Below, in pieces: positions 1-8,798 of a DNA stretch of 64,000 bases. Positions within the stretch are counted from its first letter, which is position 1, and each line of letters opens with the position of its first letter. Both the position numbers and the translations under genes were made by a program. The notes under the pieces are model-generated. The model was not told the DNA's origin, made no database searches, and saw nothing but the letters and a program-made list of their open reading frames with translations. Origin of the DNA: JBLMXQ01 sp050257855 (GTDB lineage Bacteria > Acidobacteriota > Vicinamibacteria > Vicinamibacterales > CAVVIG01); the NCBI GenBank assembly GCA_050257855.1, contig JBLMXQ010000011.1, positions 12,758-76,757 on the forward strand, given 5' to 3'.

Positions 1-53
1 CGCGCGGCCTGGACGTGACCTGGACACCTCGCTCGCGGAAAGGTTCGAGCGGC

Positions 54-761
54 CTACGCTCGATCGAGCGCGCGGCGCGCCGCCCGGAACACGCGATCCA
101 TCATCGGCGCGGTGAGCTTGCCGGTGTTCGTGTTCTGGCGGCTCGGGTGATAGCAGCCGATGAGCGTCTGCCCGTTCGGCAACTGGCAGGCGGCTCCATG
201 GCCGAACTGCGGCTTCGGCCGGATCGCAATCGAACGGCGCTTGAGCAGCTGGAGGTACGCGTCGAAGCCGATTCGGCCCAGCGCAACCACGACGCGGATC
301 CGTGGCAGGGCGTCGAGCTCCGCGTCGAGGTGCGCCAGGCAGTTCGCGATCTCCTCGGGCGTCGGCTTGTTGTCCGGCGGAGCGCAGCGCACGGCGGCGG
401 CGATGAACGCGTCGTTCAGCCGCAGGCCGTCGTCCGGCCGGCGCGACGTCGGGATGTTCGCGAAGCCTGCGCGATGGAGAGATGCCATCAGGAAGTCGCC
501 CGATCCGCCGTCGCCGTCGCCCGTGAAGACGCGGCCGGTGCGGTTGGCGCCGTGCGCAGCCGGCGCGAGCCCCACGATGAGGAGCCGCGCGCCCGGATCG
601 CCGAATCCGGGCACCGGCCTGCCCCAGTACAGCTCGTCCCGGAACGCGCGCCGCTTCTCGCGCGCGACGCGCGCGCAGTAGCTGCGCAGGCGCGGGCACC
701 GCTCGCACGCGACGATCGCCGCTCGTGCCGATTCGAGATCGGAGATCACGGCATCTCGCAC
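54..761 (-). CDS. Type 5 uracil-DNA glycosylase (UdgB-like)
   Basis: This enzyme excises uracil, and in family 5 often hypoxanthine or other damaged bases, to start base excision repair in the cytoplasm. The N-terminal CERCPRLRSYC stretch supplies cysteines of the 4Fe-4S cluster. The active-site loop GLAPAAHGANRTG matches family 5 motif A, and HPSRQNTNTGKLT near the C-terminus matches the DNA-intercalation motif. The frame stays open upstream through a tandem repeat, but that extension (to 983) is low-complexity Arg/Pro sequence. I therefore start at GTG 761 (235 aa); GTG 749 is an alternative. The family is clear and the exact start is not. Confidence 0.87.
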   Translation of the reverse strand: MRDAVISDLESARAAIVACERCPRLRSYCARVAREKRRAFRDELYWGRPVPGFGDPGARLLIVGLAPAAHGANRTGRVFTGDGDGGSGDFLMASLHRAGFANIPTSRRPDDGLRLNDAFIAAAVRCAPPDNKPTPEEIANCLAHLDAELDALPRIRVVVALGRIGFDAYLQLLKRRSIAIRPKPQFGHGAACQLPNGQTLIGCYHPSRQNTNTGKLTAPMMDRVFRAARRALDRA

Positions 762-762
762 T

Positions 763-925
763 GTGCGCGGGGCCCCACCCCCGCGCGATGGCGCCTCCCG
801 CACCGCGCGCTGCGCGCTCGTGCGGGGGGCGAGCCGCAGGCGCCTGCTCACCGTGCGCGGGGCCCCACCCCCGCGCGATGGCGCCTCCCGCACCGGGCGC
901 TGCACGCTCGTGCGGGGGGCGAGCC
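763..925. repeat. Two-copy 90-bp tandem repeat with paired hairpins
   Basis: Two copies begin at 763 and 853 and are nearly identical for about 72 bp. Each copy holds a GCGCGGGG/CCCCGCGC inverted repeat (8-bp stem, 6-nt loop), followed by a CCCGCAC/GTGCGGG inverted repeat about 16 nt wide inside. It sits between the two minus-strand genes udg and the M13 peptidase. The period is a multiple of three, so it does not break the open frame. It looks like a REP/BIME-type extragenic element; function is unknown. Confidence 0.75.
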
Positions 926-942
926 GCCGGCGCTCGCCGGCG

Positions 943-3012
943 CTACCACACGCGGCATGCAGGATGTCGCACCATCGGCGCATCGGCCTTGCACGAGAAC
1001 GCCTTCTGGAACTCCGGCATGTTCGAGACGACGCCGTTGACGCGGTAGCGACCGGGCGCGTGCGGGTTGGTCTGCGCGAGCAGGCGCGCCGCTTCCGGAC
1101 GCACGTTCTGGCACCAGATCTGCCCCCACCCGAGGAAGACGCGCTGCTCGGGGGTGAAGCCGTCTTCGGCCTTCGCCTGCTGGCCGGCCTTCGACGCCAG
1201 ATACGCCATCAGCGCGATGCGGACGCCGCCGTTGTCGGCGGTGTTCTCGCCGAGCGTCAGCTTGCCGTTCACCTTCACGTCGTCGGTCGCCGTAAAGCCG
1301 GAGTACTCGTTCACGAGGCACGACGTGCGGTCCTGGAAGGCTTTGGCGTCCTCGGGCGTCCACCAGTCCTTCAGGTTGCCGTCGGCGTCGAACAGGCGCC
1401 CCTGGTCGTCGAACCCGTGCGTCAGCTCGTGCCCGATCACCGCGCCGGCGCCGCCGAAGTTGAGCGCGGCGTCGCGGCTCGCGCTGTAGAAGGGCGGCTG
1501 CAGGATGCCGGCCGGGAAGTTGACGTTGTTCTCGAGCGGGTTGTAGTAGGCGTTGACGGTCGGCGGCGTCATGCCCCACTCGCTCTTGTCGAGCGGCTTG
1601 CCGATCTTGTTCAGCTGGCGGCGGAACTCGAACGCGTTGGCGCGCGCGGAGTTGCCGAGGGCGTCGCCGCGGACGATCGACAGCGTGCTGTAGTCGCGCC
1701 AGCGGTCGGGGTATCCGATCTTGTTCGTGATCGCGTGGAGCTTGACCAGCGCCTGCTTCTTCGTCGCCTCGGTCATCCAGTCGAGGTTCGTGATGTCCTG
1801 CTGGAGCGCGCTCTCGAGCTCGTGCACCATCTCGAGCGTGTCGGCCTTGGCGTTCGGTCCGAACGTGCGCGCGACGAACGCCTTGCCGAGCGCCTCGCCG
1901 AGGTCGCTGTCGGTGTACTGCACGCAGCGCTTCCAGCGGGGCCGCTGCTCCTTGACGCCGGTCAGCTCGGTGCCGTAGAAGCGGAAGTTCTCGTCGACGA
2001 ACGGCGTCGAGAGAATCTGCGCGTTCGCGTGGACCAGGTGCCAGCGCAGATACGTTCGGAGGTCCGGGAGCGGGGTGGCGGAGACGACCTGCCCAAACGC
2101 CTTGAAGAACTCCGGCTCGGTGACGTTGATCGCGTCGATGGGCGGCGCGCCGATGGCCGCGAAGTACTTCGACCAGTCGAACCCGGGCGTGAGCGCCTGC
2201 AGCTCGGCGGGCGTCATCCTGTGGTACATCGCCTCCAGATTTCGCCGCGCGACCGCGCCGAGCGCGGCCCTGGCGAGCGCCGTCTCGACGCGCATGACGG
2301 CGGCGGCGCCCGCGGCAGCCGCCTCCGGCGCGTCGCCGAGCATCCCGAGCATCTTCGTCACGTGAGCGACGTAGTCCTTCCGGAGCTCCACCGACTTGGC
2401 ATCGTCACGGAAGTAGTAGTCGCGATCGGGCAGCCCCAGGCCGCCCTGGCCGGCGATCGCGCGGACCATGTTGGCTTCCTTGAAGTCCGCCTCCGCGCCG
2501 AAGCCGAAGAACGCGTTCACGCCGATCGTATGGAGCCGGGCGACCAGGGCCGGCAGATCCGCCGGACTGGCGAATGCGGCAATCCGATCGAGATCCGGCT
2601 GGAGCGGCGCCGCACCCTTGCGATCGATCGCCGGCACGTCCATGCACGAGGCGTAGTAGTCACCGATTTGTTTGGTATCGGGGTCGGTGCCCGGCGCGGC
2701 GGCCTCGAGAATCTGATGGAGCACTTCGTTGTTCCGGTCCTGCAGTTCGTCGAAGCTGCCCCACGACGAGCGATCGGGTGGAATGGGGTTGTCGGCAACC
2801 CAGCCGCCGCAGGCGAACTGATAGAAGTCGGTGCACGGGTCGGCCGTGCGATCGAGCGCATCGAGCATCAGGCCGGACTGACTGGCCGGCGCGCGTTGGG
2901 CGGCTGCTGCGGATCCGACAGCGCCCGGCCCGCTGATCGCGGGCCGGGCGGCGGCCAGCGCAACGGCGAGCGGGAGCGAGACGAACGCGAACGCGACGAG
3001 GTGGCGTGGCAT
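943..3012 (-). CDS. M13 family zinc metallopeptidase (neprilysin/PepO-like)
   Basis: This is a secreted or periplasmic zinc endopeptidase that cleaves small peptides. An N-terminal hydrophobic signal segment follows ATG 3012 (689 aa, the usual M13 length). The substrate-binding NAYYNP motif, the zinc site GHELTHGFDDQG and the third-ligand motif GENTADNGG all occur in the right order in the C-terminal third. The protein ends in CRVW, the family's hallmark terminus. An in-frame start 33 bp upstream (GTG 3045) exists, but ATG 3012 gives a clean signal peptide. It is divergent from aceE, with about 130 bp between the starts. Confidence 0.95.
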   Translation of the reverse strand: MPRHLVAFAFVSLPLAVALAAARPAISGPGAVGSAAAAQRAPASQSGLMLDALDRTADPCTDFYQFACGGWVADNPIPPDRSSWGSFDELQDRNNEVLHQILEAAAPGTDPDTKQIGDYYASCMDVPAIDRKGAAPLQPDLDRIAAFASPADLPALVARLHTIGVNAFFGFGAEADFKEANMVRAIAGQGGLGLPDRDYYFRDDAKSVELRKDYVAHVTKMLGMLGDAPEAAAAGAAAVMRVETALARAALGAVARRNLEAMYHRMTPAELQALTPGFDWSKYFAAIGAPPIDAINVTEPEFFKAFGQVVSATPLPDLRTYLRWHLVHANAQILSTPFVDENFRFYGTELTGVKEQRPRWKRCVQYTDSDLGEALGKAFVARTFGPNAKADTLEMVHELESALQQDITNLDWMTEATKKQALVKLHAITNKIGYPDRWRDYSTLSIVRGDALGNSARANAFEFRRQLNKIGKPLDKSEWGMTPPTVNAYYNPLENNVNFPAGILQPPFYSASRDAALNFGGAGAVIGHELTHGFDDQGRLFDADGNLKDWWTPEDAKAFQDRTSCLVNEYSGFTATDDVKVNGKLTLGENTADNGGVRIALMAYLASKAGQQAKAEDGFTPEQRVFLGWGQIWCQNVRPEAARLLAQTNPHAPGRYRVNGVVSNMPEFQKAFSCKADAPMVRHPACRVW

Positions 3013-3040
3013 GGCGACCCTTTCCTGACGGCGACCGGTA

Positions 3041-3046
3041 TACAAT
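3041..3046 (+). promoter_or_regulatory. Putative -10 element of the aceE operon
   Basis: TACAAT matches the TATAAT consensus at five of six positions. It lies in a rare AT-rich patch within the divergent M13/aceE gap, about 100 bp upstream of the aceE start. No convincing -35 hexamer was found at 17 bp, so this is only a candidate. Confidence 0.35.
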
Positions 3047-3146
3047 TAGTGGTTGGTCTACAGGCGGAGCGCCGCCCAGCCGAGAACCTCGACGAGCGCC
3101 ACCCGCAGGCCCCGCGGCCCGCGATGACCGAAAGGACCTCGAACCC

Positions 3147-5816
3147 TTGAGAAATCCAAAGGACGCCGCAGAGCTCGATGCCGTCGAGACACGCGAGTGG
3201 CTCGACTCGCTTGATTATGTCCTGCAAAGCGGCGGACCCGTCAAAGTGGCGCGCCTGCTCCGCGACCTGACGGTCCACGCGCGCCAGAACGGCGTCAAGC
3301 TGCCGTTCACCGCCAACACACCCTACATCAACACCATTCCGGCCGACGAGCAGGTGCTGATGCCCGGCAGCCCGGACGTCGAGCGGCGCATCAAGAGCCT
3401 GGTCCGCTGGAACGCCGCCGCCATGGTCGTGCGCGCCAACAAGGCGGAGGAGGGGATCGGCGGCCACATCTCGACGTACGCCTCCGCGGCAACGCTGTAC
3501 GAAGTCGGCTTCAATCACTTCTTCCGCGGCAAGGACAACGGCGACGGCGACGTGATCTTCTTCCAGGGGCACGCGGCGCCCGGCATCTACGCCCGCGCAT
3601 ACCTCGAAGGGCGCATCGACCAGACCCACCTCGAGAACTTCCGCCGCGAGCTCAAGCCGGGCGGCGGCCTCTCCTCGTATCCGCACCCTTGGCTGATGCC
3701 AGATTTCTGGGACTATCCGACCGTGTCGATGGGCCTCGGCCCGATCATGGCGATCTACCAGGCCCGGTTCATGCGCTACCTCGAGGACCGCGGCCTCAAG
3801 CCTAAGACGGATGCCAAGGTCTGGGCGTTCCTTGGAGATGGCGAGACCGACGAGCCCGAGGCTCTCGGCGCCATCACCCTGCCGGCGCGCGAGAAGCTCG
3901 ACAACCTGATCTTCGTGATCAACTGCAACCTGCAGCGGCTCGACGGCCCGGTCCGCGGCAACGGCCAGATCATCCAGGAGCTCGAAGCCGCGTTCCGAGG
4001 CGCCGGCTGGAACGTGATCAAGGTGCTGTGGGGCCGTGAATGGGACCCGCTGCTCGCCAAGGACCAGGACGGCCTGCTCGTGAAGCGGATGAACGAGGTC
4101 GTCGACGGCCAGTACCAGAAGTACGCCGTCGAATCGGGCGCGTACGTCCGCGAGCACTTCTGGGGCGTCGATCCGCGGCTGCTCGATATGGTCAAGCACC
4201 TGTCCGACGACCAGCTGAAGAAGATGTCGCTCGGCGGCCACGATCCGATCAAGGTCTACAACGCGTACAAGTCGGCCGTCGAGCATCGGGGATCGCCGAC
4301 GGTCGTCCTGGCCCGCACGATCAAGGGCTACGGCCTCGGCGAGGCTGGCGAGGGCAAGAACATCACGCACCAGCAGAAGAAGATGAACGACGAGGAGCTG
4401 CGGGCGTTCCGCACCCGCTTCGGCATCCCGGTCTCGGACGCCGAGATCGCGAGCACGCCGTTCCACCGGCCGCCGGAGGACAGCATCGAGATCCGCTACA
4501 TGCGCGAGCGCCGCCGCGCGCTCGGCGGGTTCATTCCGAACCGCCGCGTCCGCGCCGAGCCGCTGAAGACGGTTCCGAGCGACGTGTTCGAGGAGTTCTA
4601 CAAGGGCACGGAGGGGCGCAAGGCGTCGACGACGATGGTGTTCGTGCGGCTGCTGGCGAAGCTGCTGCGCGACAAGGAGCTCGGCCGGCTGATCGTGCCG
4701 ATCGTCCCGGACGAGGCGCGCACGTTCGGCATGGAGGCGCTCTTCCGGCAGGTCGGCATCTACTCGCACGCCGGCCAGCTGTACGAGCCGGTCGACAGCG
4801 ACACGCTCCTCTACTACAAGGAAGCGTCCGACGGCCAGATTCTCGAGGAGGGGATCACCGAAGCGGGCTCGATCTCGTCCTTCATCGCCGCCGGCACGGC
4901 CTACGCGACCCACGGCGTCAACACGATCCCCTTCTTCATCTTCTACTCGATGTTCGGCTTTCAGCGCATCGGCGACCTCGTCTGGGCGGCCGGCGATTCG
5001 CGGACGCGCGGCTTCATGCTCGGGGGCACCTCCGGCCGCACCACGCTCGCCGGCGAAGGGCTGCAGCACCAGGACGGCAACAGCCACCTGTTCGCGATGG
5101 CCTATCCCAACTGCGTCGCCTACGATCCGGCGTTCGCCCACGAGATCGTCGTCATCATCGAGAACGGCATCCGGCGGATGTACGTCGATCAGGAGAGCAT
5201 CTTCTACTACCTGACGGTGATGAACGAGCAGTACGCGATGCCGGCGATGCCGGCAGGATCGCGCGAGGGCATCCTGAAAGGCCTCTACCGGCTGCGCGCC
5301 GCGTCGAAACCGGACGCGAAGCTGCGGGCGCAGTTGTTCGGCAGCGGCGCCATCCTGCCCGAAGTGGTCAAAGCGCAGGAGATCCTCGAAGCGAGGTTCG
5401 ACGTCGGCGCCGACGTGTGGAGCGTGACGAGCTACAGCGAGCTCTATCGCGACGGCCATGCGGTCGAGCGCTGGAACATGCTGCACCCGGGCGAGACGCC
5501 GCGGGTGCCGTACGTCACGCAGTGCCTGGCCGGGGCGCCGGGCGTCTTCGTCGCCGCCTCCGACTACGTCAAGGTGCTGCCCGACTCGATCGATCGCTGG
5601 CTGCCGCGGCCGATGGCCGCGCTCGGAACCGACGGGTTCGGCCGCAGCGAGAGCCGCGCGGGGCTCCGCGAGTTCTTCGAGGTCGACGCCCGTTACGTGG
5701 TGGTGGCGACCCTGTCGGCCCTCGTCCGCGACGGCAAACTCGACGCTAAGGTGGTCGAGCAGGCCATCCAATCGATGGGCATCAACCCGGACAGGCCCAA
5801 TCCCGCCATCTCGTAG
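3147..5816 (+). CDS. aceE: Pyruvate dehydrogenase E1 component, homodimeric type
   Basis: This is the thiamine-diphosphate E1 subunit, which decarboxylates pyruvate and acetylates the lipoyl arm of AceF. The TPP-binding stretch GDGETDEPEALGAIT starts near residue 230 and is followed by NCNLQRLDGPV, the signature of the single-chain enterobacterial-type E1. The length of 889 aa from TTG 3147 fits the roughly 887-aa family. TTG 3147 is chosen because recognisable homology begins there and AAAGGA lies 10 nt upstream. The frame is open back to 3006, but that extension is not E1-like. It is the first gene of aceE-aceF-lpdA. Confidence 0.95.
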   Translation: MRNPKDAAELDAVETREWLDSLDYVLQSGGPVKVARLLRDLTVHARQNGVKLPFTANTPYINTIPADEQVLMPGSPDVERRIKSLVRWNAAAMVVRANKAEEGIGGHISTYASAATLYEVGFNHFFRGKDNGDGDVIFFQGHAAPGIYARAYLEGRIDQTHLENFRRELKPGGGLSSYPHPWLMPDFWDYPTVSMGLGPIMAIYQARFMRYLEDRGLKPKTDAKVWAFLGDGETDEPEALGAITLPAREKLDNLIFVINCNLQRLDGPVRGNGQIIQELEAAFRGAGWNVIKVLWGREWDPLLAKDQDGLLVKRMNEVVDGQYQKYAVESGAYVREHFWGVDPRLLDMVKHLSDDQLKKMSLGGHDPIKVYNAYKSAVEHRGSPTVVLARTIKGYGLGEAGEGKNITHQQKKMNDEELRAFRTRFGIPVSDAEIASTPFHRPPEDSIEIRYMRERRRALGGFIPNRRVRAEPLKTVPSDVFEEFYKGTEGRKASTTMVFVRLLAKLLRDKELGRLIVPIVPDEARTFGMEALFRQVGIYSHAGQLYEPVDSDTLLYYKEASDGQILEEGITEAGSISSFIAAGTAYATHGVNTIPFFIFYSMFGFQRIGDLVWAAGDSRTRGFMLGGTSGRTTLAGEGLQHQDGNSHLFAMAYPNCVAYDPAFAHEIVVIIENGIRRMYVDQESIFYYLTVMNEQYAMPAMPAGSREGILKGLYRLRAASKPDAKLRAQLFGSGAILPEVVKAQEILEARFDVGADVWSVTSYSELYRDGHAVERWNMLHPGETPRVPYVTQCLAGAPGVFVAASDYVKVLPDSIDRWLPRPMAALGTDGFGRSESRAGLREFFEVDARYVVVATLSALVRDGKLDAKVVEQAIQSMGINPDRPNPAIS

Positions 5817-5851
5817 GTGCAAGGGACACGGCGGGCACAAAGGAATCGATC

Positions 5852-7267
5852 GTGATCGACTTCACGCTCCCCGAACTTGGAGAGAACGTCACCAGCGGCG
5901 ACGTCCTTCGCGTCCTCGTGAAGGCCGGCGACCTCGTGGCCAGGGACCAGCCGGTCGTCGAGCTCGAAACCGACAAGGCGACCATCGAGGTGCCCTCGTC
6001 GGTTGCCGGTGTCGTCAAGGACATCAAGGTGAAACCGGGCGACCGGGTCAAGGTCGGCCAGGTGATCCTCACCGTGGACGAGGGCGCGGGGACCGCCGCG
6101 GCCGGGCCGGCGCCCCCGAAGGCCGACGCGGCTGAGAAAGCGGCGGCCGCCGTCGCGCCGACCGGCGGGCTCGAACAGCGCGCCGGGAACGTGCGGGCGT
6201 CGGCGGCCGACACAGCGGGTGTCTCGCGCGAGGACGAGCAGGAAGAGGAAGAGCGGACGCCCCGGGGCGCCGAGCGCGCCGATCGCAAGGTGGTCGACAT
6301 CAGCCGCGGCGCACGCACGCCGGCCGAGTCGGCGCCGGCGCCGGCGTCGGCCGCCGTGCCCGCGCCGGCGGCGCCGTCGGTGCGCCGGCTGGCTCGCGAG
6401 CTCGGGATCGACATCAACGAGGTCCCCGGCTCGGGATCGGGCGGCCGCATCTCCATCGAAGACGTCAAGGCGCACGCCAAGCGGCTGGTCACCGGCCTCG
6501 CCGAGGCGGCGCGCGCCGGCGCGCCGGCCGTGCAGCCGCTGCCGGACTTCTCGCGATGGGGCGAGGTCGAGCGGCAGCCGATGCGCGCCGTGCGCCGCAA
6601 GACGGCCGAGCACCTCAGCGCGGCGTGGGCGTCGATCCCGCACGTCACGCAGCACGATCTCGCGGACATCACCGCCACCGAGGAGCTGCGGACGCGCTAC
6701 GCGAAGCAGGTGGAAGCCGCCGGCGGCGCGCTCACGATCACGGTGATCGCGCTGAAGGCCGTCGCGTCGGCGCTGCGGGTGTTTCCGCAGTTCAACGCGT
6801 CGGTCGACATGGCTGCCGGCGAGATCGTCTACAAGAAGTACGTCCACGTCGGCGTCGCGGTGGACACCGACCGCGGCCTGCTCGTGCCGGTCATCCGCGA
6901 CGCGGATCGGAAGAGCATCACCGAGCTCGCCGTCGAGCTCGCGCAGCTGTCCGAGAAGGCGCGGACCCGCAAGATCGCCCTGGACGAGATGCAGGGCGGC
7001 TGCTTCAGCGTCTCGAACCTCGGCGGCATCGGCGGGACGTCGTTCACGCCGATCGTCAACGCCCCCGAGGTCGCAATCCTCGGCATCTCGCGGGCTCGGA
7101 CGGAGCCGGTGTACCAGAAGGACACCGGCCAGTTCGCCCCGCGCCTCATGCTGCCGCTCTCGCTCTCGTACGATCACCGCGTCATCGACGGCGCCGACGG
7201 CGTCCGCTTCGTCCGCTGGGTGGCGCAGGCCCTCGAGCAGCCGTTCCTGCTGGCGCTGCAGGGATAA
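5852..7267 (+). CDS. aceF: Dihydrolipoamide acetyltransferase, E2 of pyruvate dehydrogenase
   Basis: E2 core enzyme that transfers the acetyl group from lipoamide to CoA. It has one N-terminal lipoyl domain with the lipoylated lysine K42 in ETDKATIEVP, and a long Ala/Pro/Glu-rich linker (about 85-175). A peripheral-subunit-binding domain follows at about 177-213 (RRLARELGIDINEVPGSG). The C-terminal catalytic domain carries active-site DHRVIDGADG (His442, Asp446). The start is GTG 5852, with an AAAGGA ribosome site just upstream. Many gammaproteobacterial AceF proteins have two or three lipoyl domains; this one has one. It lies 35 bp after aceE. Confidence 0.95.
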   Translation: MIDFTLPELGENVTSGDVLRVLVKAGDLVARDQPVVELETDKATIEVPSSVAGVVKDIKVKPGDRVKVGQVILTVDEGAGTAAAGPAPPKADAAEKAAAAVAPTGGLEQRAGNVRASAADTAGVSREDEQEEEERTPRGAERADRKVVDISRGARTPAESAPAPASAAVPAPAAPSVRRLARELGIDINEVPGSGSGGRISIEDVKAHAKRLVTGLAEAARAGAPAVQPLPDFSRWGEVERQPMRAVRRKTAEHLSAAWASIPHVTQHDLADITATEELRTRYAKQVEAAGGALTITVIALKAVASALRVFPQFNASVDMAAGEIVYKKYVHVGVAVDTDRGLLVPVIRDADRKSITELAVELAQLSEKARTRKIALDEMQGGCFSVSNLGGIGGTSFTPIVNAPEVAILGISRARTEPVYQKDTGQFAPRLMLPLSLSYDHRVIDGADGVRFVRWVAQALEQPFLLALQG

Positions 7268-7337
7268 AGACGTCCGTGGATCACGTCGCCGCGGAGACAC
7301 GAAGATCCTGCGGTGCCGGGCTCGAGGGCACGCGAAT

Positions 7338-8753
7338 ATGACCTCCACTCAACTTGCCGTCCTCGGGGCCGGACCCGGGGGATACGCGGCGGCGTATCTC
7401 GCCGCCGATCTCGGGTTGTCGGTGACCATGATCGACGTCGAGCCGAACCCGGGCGGCGTCTGCACCTACCGCGGGTGCATTCCGTCGAAAGCCCTCCTGC
7501 ACGTGGCCAGGCTCGTCAACGAGGCGCGACACGCGTCCGCCTGGGGCGTGAGCTTTGGCGAGCCGAAGATCGATCTCGACAAGCTGCGCGACTGGAAGAA
7601 CTCGGTCGTGACCAAGCTGACGACCGGCAACGGGCAGATCGGCCGGATGCGCAAGGTGGCGTACCTGCAGGGACGCGGCGAGATCGTCGATCCGCACACG
7701 CTGCGCGTCGCGCTGGCTTCCGGCGGCACCGAAGAGGTGCGCGCCGAGCACGTCGTGCTCGCGACCGGATCGCGCCCGGCCACCGTACCGGCGCTCTCGA
7801 TCGACAGCCGGCGGATGCTCGACTCGACCTCCGCGCTCGACCTGCCGGACGTCCCGACGTCGCTGCTCGTCGTCGGCGGCGGCTACATCGGCCTCGAGCT
7901 GGGCACGGTGTACGCGGCGCTCGGCAGCGCAGTGTCGGTCGTCGAGATGACCGGAGGGCTGCTGCCCGGCGCCGATCGCGACCTCGTGAACGTGCTCGCG
8001 AAGCGCGTGGGCCAGATGGCCAGGGACGTCATGCTCAACACGAAGGTCGTGCGCGTGAAGGAGGAGGCGAAGGGCATCCGCGTCACGCTCGAGGGCGAGG
8101 CGTCCGAGCCCGAGCAGGTCTTCGACCGCGTGCTCGTGGCAGTCGGCCGGCGTCCGAACTCCAACATCCCCGGCCTCGACCGCACGCGCGTGGCCGTCGA
8201 CGCGAAAGGCTTCATCCAGATCGACCAGTCGCGCCGGACCGCCGAACCGAGCATCTTCGCCATCGGCGACGTTGCCGGCGAGCCGATGCTCGCGCACAAG
8301 GCGATGGCCGAGGGCCGCGTCGCGGCCGAGGCCATCGTCGGCCATCGCGTCGCGTTCGCGCCGCGGGCGATTCCGGCCGTGGTCTTCACCGATCCCGAGC
8401 TCGCGTGGTGCGGGCTCACGGAAGCGGAAGCGCAGGCCCGGGGCATCCCGCACGAGATCGCGAAGTACCCGTGGGGCGCCTCCGGCCGCGCCGTGACGCT
8501 CGATCGCACCGACGGCCTGACCAAGCTCGTCATCGAACCGAAGACCGACCGCATTCTCGGCGTCGGCATCGTCGGCGTCGGGGCCGGGGAGATGATTGCC
8601 GAGGGCGTGCTCGCGGTGGAGATGGGCGCGAACGCGACCGACGTGAAGATGTCGATCCACGCGCACCCGACGCTCACCGAGACGATGATGGAGTCGGCGG
8701 AGGTGTTCTTCGGCCAGGCGACGCACGTCTACCGGCCGAGGCGGAAACAATAG
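7338..8753 (+). CDS. lpdA: Dihydrolipoyl dehydrogenase (E3)
   Basis: FAD enzyme that reoxidises the lipoyl arm of AceF and reduces NAD+. The N-terminal GAGPGGYAAAYLAADLG is the FAD Rossmann motif. The redox disulfide is C42/C47 in GGVCTYRGCIPSKALL, and VVGGGYIGLELG is the NAD motif. The C-terminal HAHPTLTETMMES carries the catalytic His-Glu pair contributed across the dimer. The residues between the two cysteines (TYRG) differ from the usual LNVG. It is third in the operon, 70 bp after aceF, and convergent with lipA. Confidence 0.95.
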   Translation: MTSTQLAVLGAGPGGYAAAYLAADLGLSVTMIDVEPNPGGVCTYRGCIPSKALLHVARLVNEARHASAWGVSFGEPKIDLDKLRDWKNSVVTKLTTGNGQIGRMRKVAYLQGRGEIVDPHTLRVALASGGTEEVRAEHVVLATGSRPATVPALSIDSRRMLDSTSALDLPDVPTSLLVVGGGYIGLELGTVYAALGSAVSVVEMTGGLLPGADRDLVNVLAKRVGQMARDVMLNTKVVRVKEEAKGIRVTLEGEASEPEQVFDRVLVAVGRRPNSNIPGLDRTRVAVDAKGFIQIDQSRRTAEPSIFAIGDVAGEPMLAHKAMAEGRVAAEAIVGHRVAFAPRAIPAVVFTDPELAWCGLTEAEAQARGIPHEIAKYPWGASGRAVTLDRTDGLTKLVIEPKTDRILGVGIVGVGAGEMIAEGVLAVEMGANATDVKMSIHAHPTLTETMMESAEVFFGQATHVYRPRRKQ

Positions 8754-8798
8754 GCGGCTGATGGTCGCGATCAGCTGCCAGGTCTCGTGAACCGTGTT

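Noticed and set aside
762..983. N-terminal extension of the uracil-DNA glycosylase
   Set aside because: It is translated from a tandem hairpin repeat, is Arg/Pro-rich and matches no glycosylase sequence.
3006..3146. Upstream extension of AceE
   Set aside because: Residues before TTG 3147 are low-complexity and the AceE length is normal without them.
2868..5840. Long minus-strand open frame opposite aceE
   Set aside because: Composition reflects high-GC antisense reading of a clear E1 gene; no family resemblance. The same applies to long antisense frames opposite gltB, the barrel fusion and others.
8757..8775. GCTGAT/ATCAGC inverted repeat between lpdA and lipA as terminator
   Set aside because: Only a 6-bp stem with no T-tract; too weak to claim.
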